NCBI GenBank assembly: GCA_030651895.1
Contig: JAUSBR010000003.1
Span: 52,354 to 116,353, forward strand
DNA length: 64,000 nt
Direction of reading: 5' to 3'
Source of the DNA: Sideroxyarcus sp.
GTDB lineage: Bacteria > Pseudomonadota > Gammaproteobacteria > Burkholderiales > Gallionellaceae
The notes beneath the pieces were generated by a model, which saw nothing but the letters and a program-made list of their open reading frames with translations, had not been told where the DNA came from and did not search any database. The translations under genes were made by a program, and so were the position numbers. Positions 1 through 8,000 of this stretch are shown in pieces (position 1 is the first letter of the stretch; every line of letters begins with the position of its first letter).

Positions 1-30
1 GTCACATTTATTGTTCGGGAACTTCTTAAT

Positions 31-213
31 ATGAACATATTCTATTTAGCGTTAGCTATAACGTTTTATTTTTTGCCAACAATTATTTCTAGCCACCAGT
101 TCCGATGCCACCCTAGCGCCGAGCGCATCGCGTTTTGGAACTTATTCATTGGATGGACGGTGATCGGTTGGATTTTTCTTTTTGCTTGGTCTGTTTCAAA
201 AATCGAGAAGTAA
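31..213 (+). CDS. superinfection immunity-like small membrane protein
   Basis: This 60-residue protein has two hydrophobic segments (about residues 2-20 and 38-56) separated by a short polar stretch with Arg and His. The motifs YFLPTII and FIGWTVIGWIFLFAW match the family named after phage T4 Imm (superinfection immunity, Pfam Imm_superinfect). In T4 the protein blocks DNA entry of a second phage, but most bacterial members are uncharacterised inner-membrane proteins, so the function here is open. It sits alone at the window edge, and its upstream region is not visible. No clear ribosome binding site precedes the ATG. Confidence 0.75.
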   Translation: MNIFYLALAITFYFLPTIISSHQFRCHPSAERIAFWNLFIGWTVIGWIFLFAWSVSKIEK

Positions 214-617
214 GTTAGAAGAGCTACTGATGTGCCGGGGCCTCATATCCCCATGCCTTCCATCCAACCCTTTGCTTTCTGGCAAAAAGTTTGATCTTGC
301 GAGTTGAGGGCCACATTTTTTCAACCCACAGTGGCTACATACCTCAGGTTTATTGTGTGGGGTACTAGTTCTCGTCCAGACTGGCATGGATGGTGGTAGC
401 TCAAGTCTTTGTACGACTCGCATTAACCACCATCCCAATAGAGAAGATTAGCCTGAGCATATTGGCATCTCGGGAATTCTAGTGCGTGCTTTGCGAAGTG
501 CTAAATGTCGTTATGGGTTAATAGCAGTCAGCAACAGTCGCCCAATTCAATCAAAATATTAGCGACTAGCATCTCTGTAAAATAATTTAACGAATCTCCT
601 TCGCGTACAAAATCACC
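214..617. other. non-coding stretch of about 400 bp
   Basis: No credible gene lies here. The one open frame on the minus strand (196-438) has no ribosome binding site and no recognisable composition. The stretch is less GC-rich than the flanking genes and presumably contains the promoter of the rhodanese gene. I see no repeat or hairpin of note. Confidence 0.5.
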
Positions 618-1193
618 ATGTCCGACAACAACATCCTCCCCGGCCTGCCCGAAGTCGAAGTTCTCCACCTTGGCAAGCCGGTGACGATACGGCGCGAATC
701 CGATCCCGCAGCCACGATCCGCCCCGACTACGCCACCACCGCGCGCAAATGTCCGCCCTATTGCATCCAGCCGATGCAACTGGCTGCTGGGGTGGAGACG
801 TTCGGCGAGCTGGAGGTGTTGGACTATCTGAAGCGCATCCGGCTGGGTGATGACAGCATGATGGTGGTCGATTCGCGCACGCCGGACTGGTATGCGAAAG
901 GCACCATCCCCGGCGCGATCAACATTCCTTATGCGCAGAACATGGCAGGCCAGGCGACCGACCTGCCCGGCGTGAAAAAGACGCTGAGCGATCTGTTCGG
1001 GGCGAAAGAGTCTGCGGGCACATTCGATTTCAGCACTGCGCGCTCGCTCGCCATCTTCTGCAACGGCCCGTGGTGCGGGCAGACGCCGAACTACATCCGC
1101 ACTCTGCTTGCGCTCGGCTATCCCGCCGGCAAGTTGAAATGGTATCGTGGCGGCATGCAGGACTGGTGCTCGCTGGGGCTCAGCGTCATCTGA
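618..1193 (+). CDS. rhodanese-like domain protein
   Basis: The protein has 191 residues. Its C-terminal two thirds form a rhodanese (sulfurtransferase-like) domain: VVDSRTPDWYAKGTIPGAIN is the typical CH2A/B region, and the active-site loop FCNGPWCGQ places the catalytic Cys at about residue 148 with a second Cys five residues on. The first 60 residues are not part of the fold and carry a CPPYC pair. No signal peptide is seen, so a cytoplasmic location is likely. Family members transfer sulfane sulfur or act as redox or regulatory modules; the substrate cannot be told. A TPR membrane protein gene follows after 26 bp and is probably co-transcribed. Confidence 0.85.
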   Translation: MSDNNILPGLPEVEVLHLGKPVTIRRESDPAATIRPDYATTARKCPPYCIQPMQLAAGVETFGELEVLDYLKRIRLGDDSMMVVDSRTPDWYAKGTIPGAINIPYAQNMAGQATDLPGVKKTLSDLFGAKESAGTFDFSTARSLAIFCNGPWCGQTPNYIRTLLALGYPAGKLKWYRGGMQDWCSLGLSVI

Positions 1194-1219
1194 TCACACC
1201 GACGATCAAGGAGTACGGC

Positions 1220-2326
1220 ATGGCCGAATATCTGTTCACCGCGCAGACCCGATCAGGCAAGGAACTGGCGGATAGTATTGATGCCGCAAGTGCTGCGGCA
1301 GCACGCGAGCAATTGCAGGCGATGGGCTTGCGCGACATCGTGGTACACACCGACGATTTTGCGGCGCGCATGTACGGCAAGAATCTGATCGATCCCGTGT
1401 TCGATCTCGACCCTGCCCTGATGCTCAGGATGCAGAAGCGCGGCGGCATGAAGAATCTCTTGCTCGATATCCTTAAGGGCAACGGCTGGCTACTCCTCGC
1501 ACTGCTGAGCTGGAACGCCTATTCCCTTTACAGCGGCGACCTGAACCTGTGGGACGGGATCGGCTTCGGCACCACGGCGCTGGTGCTGCTGGTGATCATC
1601 GTGTTCGCCATCCCTGCGCTGCTGTTTGAATCCATCCTGCAGGCACAGCTGTGGGCGCGCTGGAAGGATGCCATGCGCTTGATCGCACTGTTGCGCATCG
1701 TCAGGCACAGTGTGCGCATCGCCTCGCACATGCTGGACTACTACCAGGCCAAGAACCTGATCGGTTTGGACCGTGTGGAAGAAGGTCTGGCGCTGTTCGC
1801 CCGCAATCGCGGTCGGGCGGATTGCCCCGATATGCTGTGGCTGAGTTTGCAGGCGTCGCTGCTCGACGAGGCGAAGCGCCGCGACGAAGCGGGCGAACTG
1901 ATGCGGCAACTGACCGTGGAGATGCCGGACAGCGCGCAGGTCTGGCTCGATCTCGCGCTCAACCGCGCCTTGTATGGCGACCTCGATACGGCGAAGCAGG
2001 CGATAGAACAAGCGGAGCAGCGGGAATTGAGCCCGGTCATGGCGAGTGTGGTGCCTTTCGTACGCGGCGAGATCGCACTGCGCGAAGGCCGCTACGAGGA
2101 AGCGGCGGCGCTGTACAGCGAGGCGCTGGTCGCGCTCTCACCTTACCTGTCGCAAACCGCCTTGCATCCCCTATTCATCGGCATCGAAGCGCGCTATGCC
2201 GTGGCCCTGGCACGCTGCGGCAAGATGGACGCCGCTCGTCAGGCCTGGGATATCGCCCAGCCGATTCTGTCCGTGCATGACGAACAGCGATATCTGGATG
2301 ACTGGGCTGCGGCGACGAAGGGCTGA
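1220..2326 (+). CDS. membrane-anchored TPR-repeat protein
   Basis: I chose the ATG at 1220 (MAEYLFTAQT...), preceded by AAGGAG at about 1208-1213, giving 368 residues; an upstream in-frame start would overlap the rhodanese gene. Residues 1-50 resemble the N-terminal motif of GspF/PilC proteins (aromatic-x-A-x-T-x-G ... A-x-x-x-L-x-x-M-G-L). Two membrane segments lie at about residues 90-110 and 118-140. The rest is helical with TPR-like repeats, for example DSAQVWLDLALNRALYGDLD and GEIALREGRYEEAAALYSEA, which usually bind other proteins. The role is unknown; the context suggests a partner of the rhodanese. Confidence 0.7.
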   Translation: MAEYLFTAQTRSGKELADSIDAASAAAAREQLQAMGLRDIVVHTDDFAARMYGKNLIDPVFDLDPALMLRMQKRGGMKNLLLDILKGNGWLLLALLSWNAYSLYSGDLNLWDGIGFGTTALVLLVIIVFAIPALLFESILQAQLWARWKDAMRLIALLRIVRHSVRIASHMLDYYQAKNLIGLDRVEEGLALFARNRGRADCPDMLWLSLQASLLDEAKRRDEAGELMRQLTVEMPDSAQVWLDLALNRALYGDLDTAKQAIEQAEQRELSPVMASVVPFVRGEIALREGRYEEAAALYSEALVALSPYLSQTALHPLFIGIEARYAVALARCGKMDAARQAWDIAQPILSVHDEQRYLDDWAAATKG

Positions 2327-2396
2327 TGTGCCTTGCGGGGGCACTTTGAATGGCCTGTCATTACAATATCTAAAATGTCAGACAGGCCGTGAACCG

Positions 2397-2723
2397 TCAG
2401 GGGCGGCATTTGTAGAAATCAAAAGTCCGCTTGCCGAGTTCCGGCGATTCTCCCTTCACGACCGTATCCGCACCTATATCCACTGCTTTGTTGCGTGCCA
2501 TCTGATACATATTGTCTTCCACCTCTTTGCCATCACGACCTTTGGCAAAGATGCTGATGATGATTCCGCCCTTGGATTGGCAGCTGGCAACCTGGTTTGC
2601 ATCCGCCAAGGAAACCCGTTCCGATCCTTCGCGAACCCCGATGATTCTGCTGGCACATCCGTTCAATGCGGCAATCAGCGGCACGATGGCAACGATAGCG
2701 ATTATTCCGTTTGATATCTTCAT
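2397..2723 (-). CDS. DUF4156 family lipoprotein
   Basis: The 108-residue product begins with a lipoprotein signal ending in the lipobox LNGC (Cys at about residue 23), so it should be lipidated in the periplasm. The region VSLADANQVASCQSKG with a later conserved Cys near the C-terminus (DFYKCRP) is typical of the DUF4156 family, related to E. coli YjeI. The two Cys may form a disulfide. The function of the family is unknown. The ATG at 2723 is preceded on the minus strand by AAGGAGCC, a good ribosome binding site. It appears monocistronic. Confidence 0.75.
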   Translation of the reverse strand: MKISNGIIAIVAIVPLIAALNGCASRIIGVREGSERVSLADANQVASCQSKGGIIISIFAKGRDGKEVEDNMYQMARNKAVDIGADTVVKGESPELGKRTFDFYKCRP

Positions 2724-2820
2724 GGCAGGCTCCTTGTCTCTATCAGTGATGTTGCTTCAAAGGGATCACGTCACACTCTATCGCAAATTGCAGAACTATC
2801 TGGGATAGGCGGCAAATATG

Positions 2821-2842
2821 AAAGGCGACCGCTGGTCGCCTT
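2821..2842 (-). terminator. hairpin terminator with stem GGCGACC/GGTCGCC (copy 1)
   Basis: AAGGCGACC-gct-GGTCGCCTT lies just beyond the stop codon of the minus-strand OB-fold protein gene and can act as its terminator, although the following T-run is interrupted. The same stem is used by three other hairpins within 2.3 kb. Confidence 0.7.
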
Positions 2843-2862
2843 ACTTGCGAGCTCGAACGGGT

Positions 2863-3588
2863 CTATTTCCGCACCGACGCCTGCTCGATAAGTACCTTGT
2901 AGCTATACCCCGCGCCAAAATCCTTATCCGTGGCGACGACACCTTCCACTGTCACCACATCGCCGACCTTCGCCGTGGCCGAAGTGGTCACGAGAATGTC
3001 GTTACTGTCGTCCGCAGCCGAGCCCGAGCCGTCTTGCAGATGTATCCAGTTCGTCCCCATGATCTCGGCGTTGTACTTCACCACCTTGCCGCGCACGACG
3101 ACCGGCTTGCCTTTGAGTTCGGCGGACTTGGTCATGACCTCGGCCACGGTCATCGCGTTCGCGCCGCCGGCCTTGTCGACCGGTGCCGCGTTGATGGTGT
3201 CCAGGTTCTTGCGCGGATTGACGGAGAACGCCGCTCCCAACGACGACGAACCTGCCGGGCTGACATTCGGGCTGGCACCCGCACTGCCCAGCTTGCCGAA
3301 CAGTATTTTCTTGAAGGTCTGGTTCAGCGCCTTGCTCTTGAAGTTCTCCATCACGATCACGTTCTCGACGGTGACAGTATCGCCTTTCTTGACCGGCGCT
3401 TTGATCACTGCCGCCCAGATCTCGCCGCGGTCGGTATTGAGAAGGATATAGGTGAAGTTATCGATATTCCTGAACTTGATGACCTTGCCTTGAACAGTGT
3501 CACCGGCCGGGCCTTGCGGTATACCGCCTTCTGCTGCCCAGGTGTACGATGCGGTTACGAAGAGGCAGATCGCCAACAGTGCTTTCAT
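2863..3588 (-). CDS. periplasmic NrfJ-like / OB-fold protein
   Basis: The start at 3588 gives 241 residues beginning MKALLAICLFVTASYTWAAE, a clear Sec signal peptide. The mature protein has two halves with the same plan (G-K-V-x-K ... L ... K-x-G-D-x-V-T-V-E): about residues 30-105 and 150-240. The second half, with WIHLQDGSG and KVGDVVTVEGVV, matches the OB-fold nucleic-acid-binding-like domain found in NrfJ-type periplasmic proteins. A Ser/Pro-rich linker separates them. Such proteins are often named DNA-binding, but a periplasmic protein more likely binds a ligand or cytochrome partner; this is inference. An open frame upstream of 3588 is antisense to the next gene and is not used. Confidence 0.75.
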   Translation of the reverse strand: MKALLAICLFVTASYTWAAEGGIPQGPAGDTVQGKVIKFRNIDNFTYILLNTDRGEIWAAVIKAPVKKGDTVTVENVIVMENFKSKALNQTFKKILFGKLGSAGASPNVSPAGSSSLGAAFSVNPRKNLDTINAAPVDKAGGANAMTVAEVMTKSAELKGKPVVVRGKVVKYNAEIMGTNWIHLQDGSGSAADDSNDILVTTSATAKVGDVVTVEGVVATDKDFGAGYSYKVLIEQASVRK

Positions 3589-3763
3589 CTTGTGGATACT
3601 CCTTGTGATTGATCCGGGATAAGGGATTTGCTTCAGAAAGGCATTCTCTGCCTGAAGGTTTTTTGCAATGCAATTCTGTCGCACGGCGTTACAATACACC
3701 AAGATGCGCCGGGATATTTTCAGTAACGCAATGGTTTGTACTTTAATCACGGAAGGAATCACC

Positions 3764-4156
3764 ATGAAACCGTTTCTCAGATTAGTCGCTACCGTTTTTG
3801 CTGTTGCCTGTTTCTCGACTGCCCAGGCCACACCGCCTGCCGCGCAACCCGCCACTCCTGCACCGTCCGGACATGGCGCACCCGAGGCTCCTCCCGTAAA
3901 AGTCCCGGACCTGCCCACACCCGCACTCCCGACACCGTCGATGGCTGCGCCTGTCACGCCGGCTCCTGTCGCGCCCCCGAACGTCAAGGCCGAGACCGCA
4001 CCGGCCGCCACCACCAAACCCGCCCCCGCAAACAAGGGCACTACTGCCAGCGGCTCCGCTGCGCTGCCCGTTGGCGCTGCATGCATGACCAACTCCGTTT
4101 GCTCTTCCGGCAGGTGCTTTGTCATGGCCGGCGGGTCTGCGGGTGTCTGCAAGTGA
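3764..4156 (+). CDS. secreted Pro/Ala-rich protein with C-terminal Cys motif
   Basis: The start at 3764 follows GGAAGGA (3751-3757) and gives 130 residues. A signal peptide (MKPFLRLVATVFAVACFSTAQA) leads into about 75 residues of low-complexity Pro/Ala/Thr/Val sequence, probably an extended linker. The C-terminal 28 residues contain four Cys (ACMTNSVCSSGRCF...VC), probably a small disulfide-bonded knot exposed outside the cytoplasm. I do not recognise the family, though this short Cys pattern recurs in secreted bacterial proteins. It is transcribed divergently from the OB-fold protein gene and ends at a strong terminator. Confidence 0.65.
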   Translation: MKPFLRLVATVFAVACFSTAQATPPAAQPATPAPSGHGAPEAPPVKVPDLPTPALPTPSMAAPVTPAPVAPPNVKAETAPAATTKPAPANKGTTASGSAALPVGAACMTNSVCSSGRCFVMAGGSAGVCK

Positions 4157-4183
4157 TCTGATTCAGCGACAGGCACGTATAAA

Positions 4184-4213
4184 AATGGCGACCGGTTGGT
4201 CGCCTTTTTTATT
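4184..4213 (+). terminator. intrinsic terminator (copy 2 of the shared stem)
   Basis: GGCGACC (4187-4193), loop ggtt, GGTCGCC (4198-4204) is followed by TTTTTTATTTTTT. It lies 30 bp after the secreted Pro/Ala-rich gene. Confidence 0.9.
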
Positions 4214-4371
4214 TTTTCAATCAGCGCAGTCTATCCCGGGCGGATGCGCCAGCAGTTTGATCTGGAATTCAAAACGGTCGCTGTGGGCGTTAGCGCACAG
4301 ATTCGCGGCACTTTTTCGTTCAACCTGAACTTCCGCGGGATTTTCCTGTTAATCAAAGTGAAGGATTCAAA

Positions 4372-4545
4372 ATGAACAAAAATCAGATCCAGGGTGCCGT
4401 CAAAGACATCGCAGGCAAAGTGCAGGAAGAAGCAGGCAAGCTGGTCGGCAACAAGGAACAGCAAGTCAAAGGTCTCAACAAACAGATTTCCGGCAAGGCC
4501 GAGAAAGCCCTTGGCGATGTCAAGGACGCGATCAAGCACGCCTGA
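4372..4545 (+). CDS. CsbD family stress protein
   Basis: This 57-residue protein starts MNKNQIQGAVKDIAGKVQEE and is rich in Lys, Gln, Gly and Ala. The pattern G-x-x-K-x-x-x-G-K-x-x-E-x-x-G-K-L-x-G-N is diagnostic of the CsbD family (E. coli YjbJ, B. subtilis CsbD), small, highly expressed, partly disordered proteins induced by general stress. The molecular function is unknown. AAGGA about 7 bases before the ATG serves as ribosome binding site. The next gene, a small amphipathic lipoprotein, follows after 33 bp and has a similar repeat-like composition, so the two may be one stress operon. Confidence 0.9.
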   Translation: MNKNQIQGAVKDIAGKVQEEAGKLVGNKEQQVKGLNKQISGKAEKALGDVKDAIKHA

Positions 4546-4578
4546 AGTTAGTTTATTCAATCATCCGGAGATATAAAA

Positions 4579-4770
4579 ATGAAATTGATCAAACCCCTCA
4601 GCATGACCATCATCATGACTGCATTCATTGCGATGCTGGTTGGCTGCGAGAAAGAAGGCCCGGTAGAGAAGGCCGGCAAGTCGGTCGATAACGCAGTCGA
4701 TAAAACCGGCCAGCAGATTGAAAAGGCCGGCGACAAGATTCAGGACGCAGCCAAGAGCGACAAGAAGTAA
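4579..4770 (+). CDS. small lipoprotein with amphipathic repeats
   Basis: The product has 63 residues: a signal with lipobox LVGC (Cys at about residue 23) followed by a charged segment of about 40 residues with the repeated pattern V-x-K-A-G-K-x-V-D-x-A-V-D-K, likely an amphipathic helix. Such entericidin-like or YgdI-like small lipoproteins are envelope stress components in many proteobacteria, but I cannot assign a specific family. The ATG is preceded by GGAGAT (4566-4571). It is probably co-transcribed with csbD and stops just before hairpin copy 3. Confidence 0.7.
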   Translation: MKLIKPLSMTIIMTAFIAMLVGCEKEGPVEKAGKSVDNAVDKTGQQIEKAGDKIQDAAKSDKK

Positions 4771-4793
4771 GTATTCATGCTGTTGCAAAAACC

Positions 4794-4817
4794 AAAGGCG
4801 ACCGCCCGGTCGCCTTT
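4794..4817. terminator. bidirectional hairpin terminator (copy 3 of the shared stem)
   Basis: AAAGGCGACC-gccc-GGTCGCCTTT lies between the convergent small lipoprotein gene and the 37-codon minus-strand reading frame. It can serve both, since T-rich sequence follows on each strand. Confidence 0.75.
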
Positions 4818-4828
4818 GTCATTCCCGT

Positions 4829-4942
4829 TTACGGCAGGGTCATGCCCGCAAGATTCCACGAGGCTTTGAAGTTGTAACCCTTGCCCCGGTAGAACCGGTA
4901 GTTCCCAATGAAGCGCGTAAGCCTGGATATTGTGCTTGTCAT
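4829..4942 (-). CDS. predicted 37-residue small protein
   Basis: A short frame starts at 4942 with MTSTISRLTRFIGNYRFYRG and ends KASWNLAGMTLP. Upstream on the minus strand is GAGGGGAAACGATC followed by ATG, a strong ribosome binding site at good spacing, and a terminator hairpin follows the stop. The protein is basic and aromatic-rich, with no membrane segment. The combination of RBS, start, compact frame and terminator argues for a real small gene; the function is unknown. Confidence rests on gene signals, not on a known family. Confidence 0.5.
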   Translation of the reverse strand: MTSTISRLTRFIGNYRFYRGKGYNFKASWNLAGMTLP

Positions 4943-5050
4943 GATCGTTTCCCCTCGTGAATTGGAGCCTTGGTAGACTTATGGGACGATGATAGAAAAT
5001 AATCAGTGAACTTTCTGTACGACCACCAACATAGCGGCCATCGCGCAATG

Positions 5051-5077
5051 AAAAAGGCGACCTGTGGTCGCCTTTTT
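5051..5077. terminator. intrinsic terminator for purL (copy 4 of the shared stem)
   Basis: AAAAAGGCGACC (5051-5062), loop tgt, GGTCGCCTTTTT (5066-5077) is a perfect 12-bp stem 20 bp beyond the purL stop on the minus strand. The A/T flanks allow termination in both directions. Confidence 0.9.
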
Positions 5078-5096
5078 CATTCACATCAAGCTGTTA

Positions 5097-8000
5097 CTAG
5101 CCCACCCATTTCCGTGCATTCAGGAACATGCGCATCCACGCGCCGTTCTCTTTCCATTCCTTCGGATACCAGGAGTTCTGCACGGCACGGAACACACGCT
5201 CTGGGTGCGGCATCATGATGCTGAAGCGGCCGTCCGGCGTGGTAAGTCCGGTGATGCCCTGCGGCGAACCGTTGGGGTTGAGCGGATAGGTGGTGGTCGG
5301 CTTGCCGTAGTGGTCGACATAGCGCAGCGTGACCAACGGCTGTGCGTCATGCAGGCGTTTTGTGCCGCCGAAGTCGGCATACCCTTCGCCGTGGGCGACG
5401 ACGATAGGCATGCGGCTGCCGGCCATGCCGTCGAACAGGATGGACGAGGACTGCTGTACTTCCACCATGACGAAGCGTGCTTCGAACTGTTCCGACTGGT
5501 TGCGCCCGAAGTGCGCCCAGTTCTCGGCCCCGGGGATGATCTCGTGCAGGTTGCTCATCATCTGGCAGCCGTTGCACACACCAAGTGCAAAGGTATCGTT
5601 ACGCTGGAAGAAGGCCTCGAACTCGTCGCGCGCCTTGGGGTTGAACAGGATGGACTTGGCCCAACCCTCGCCCGCGCCCAGCACGTCGCCGTAGGAGAAT
5701 CCGCCGCAGGCGACCACGCCCTTGAAGTCGGAAAGCGCAACACGGCCGCTGATGATGTCGCTCATATGCACGTCCACGGCGGCGAATCCGGCGCGGTCGA
5801 AGGCGGCGGCCATCTCGACCTGACCGTTGACGCCCTGCTCGCGCAGGATGGCCATGCGGGGACGGGACAGATTGATGGAAGCCGAACGCCCCTCACCCTG
5901 CCCTCTCCCGCTTGCGGGCGAGGGTTCTGCTTCCCTCTCCCGCAAGCGGGAGAGGGATTGAGGGTGAGGGTCTTCATTCAGATCGTAAGTCAGGAGTGCA
6001 TGCAGCCCCGGGTCTTTCGCGTCCAGCGTGCGGTCGAACTCCTGCTGTGCGCAAACCGGATTGTCGCGCAGCTTTTGTAGCTGATAAGTGGTCTCGCTCC
6101 AGATGCGGCGCAGCGCAATCGCGTTGTCGCTGAACAGCGTGGTCTTGCCGCGCGTGATGTTGATGGTGCCGCTGGTGTTGAGTCTTGCCACCTCGTGCAC
6201 GTTGGAGCAGCCCGCCTCTTCGCACAGCACGAACAGGTCGGCCAGATCATCACGACGCACCTGCACCAGCGCACCCAGCTCTTCGTTGAACAGCACGGCG
6301 AGGTCGTCGCCCTTCAGTTCGTCGAGGCGGATGTCGAGGCCGATATGCGAGGCGAAACTCATCTCGCACAGCGCGGCCAGCATGCCGCCGTCGGAACGGT
6401 CGTGATAGGCCAGCAGTTTGCCGTCGCGGTTGAGACGCTGGATGAGGTTGAAGAAGGCCTTCAGCTTCCTGGCGCTGTCCACGTCGGGTGCCACATCGCC
6501 GACCTGCTTGTACACCTGCGCCAGCGCGGAGCCACCCATACGGTTCTTGCCCGCACCGAGGTCGAACAGCAAAACCACGGTGTCGGTATCGGCCGCGAGT
6601 TGCGGGGTGAGCGTCTTGCGCGCATCGCTGCACGGTGCGAAGGCAGTGACGATAAGTGACAGCGGCGCGGTGACGGCCTTATTCTGTTCGCCCTCTTTCC
6701 ACGTTGTCTTCATCGACATCGAATCCTTGCCGACCGGGATACTGATACCCAGCTCCGGGCACAGCTCCATACCCACGGCCTTGACGGTGTCGAACAGCGC
6801 GGCGTCCTCGCCGTGGTGTCCGGCGGCAGCCATCCAGTTGGCGGAGAGTTTGATGTCGCCGATCTTCTCAATCTGCGCGGCGGCGATGTTGGTGATGGCC
6901 TCGCCGATGGCCATGCGGCCGGATGCGGGCGCATTGAGCACGGCGATGGGTGTACGTTCGCCGAGCGCGAAGGCTTCGGCCAGATTGGTGTTGTACCCCA
7001 TCAGCGTGACGGCCACATCGGCCACCGGCACTTGCCAGGGGCCGACCATCTGGTCGCGCGCGGTGAAGCCACCCACGGTGCGGTCACCGATGGAGATGAG
7101 GAAGGTCTTGTCGGCCACGCTGGGCAAACGCAGCACGCGCTCGATCGCTTCTTTCAGCACGACACCGCTGGTGTCGAACTTCGGCAACGAGACTTTCTCG
7201 CGCTGCACCTTGCGCGTCATCTTGGGCGGTTTGCCCAGCAGCACGGACAGCGGCATATCCACCGCGTTGTTGCCGAACCCTTCGTCGTGCACGATGAGCT
7301 GGTCTTCGGTGATGGCCGTGCCCAGCACGGCGAAGGGGCAGCGCTCGCGTTCGCACAGCGCCTGGAACTCCAGCACGCGCTCGACCGGGATGGCGAGCAC
7401 GTAGCGCTCCTGCGCTTCGTTGCTCCAGATCTGCATCGGCGACATGCCGCGCTCTTCGGACGGCACCGAACGCAATTCGAACTTCGCACCCTTGCCGCCG
7501 CCGTGCACCAGCTCCGGCAAGGCATTGGAGATGCCGCCCGCGCCGACGTCGTGGATGGAGAGGATGGGGTTGTTGTCGCCCATCTGCCAGCAGCGGTCGA
7601 TGACTTCCTGCGCGCGGCGCTGCATCTCGGGGTTGCCGCGCTGCACGGAATCGAAGTCGAGATTCTCGGCATTGGCGCCGGTATCCATGCTCGAAGCCGC
7701 CCCGCCGCCCAGACCGATGAGCATGCCGGGACCGCCGAGCTGGATCAGCACCGCGCCGTTCGGCAGGTCGTGCTTGTGGGTGTGGTCGGCACGAATGCTG
7801 CCCACGCCGCCCGCCAGCATGATGGGCTTGTGGTAGCCGCGCACTTCACCGTTGACACTTTCTTCAAAAGTGCGGAAATAACCGGCCAGATTGGGACGGC
7901 CGAATTCGTTGTTGAACGCAGCGCCGCCGAGCGGGCCGTCGATCATGATCTGCAAGGGAGTGGCGATACGCCCGGGCTTGCCGTAGGGATCGGTTTCCCA

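Noticed and set aside
196..438. 80-codon minus-strand frame near the window start
   Set aside because: No ribosome binding site, no domain, and it overlaps the end of the superinfection immunity-like gene; treated as a chance frame.
2818..3612. Long plus-strand frame opposite the OB-fold protein gene
   Set aside because: It is antisense to a gene with a clear signal peptide and family match, and its sequence is Arg/His-rich as expected of a shadow frame.
3589..4176. N-terminal extension of the OB-fold protein by about 195 residues
   Set aside because: It would read antisense through the Pro/Ala-rich gene; the start at 3588 has a signal peptide.
5880..5990. Possible frameshift or split of purL at the repeat
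   Set aside because: The frame stays open through the 81-bp element and both flanks match PurL, so it is an insertion, not a break.
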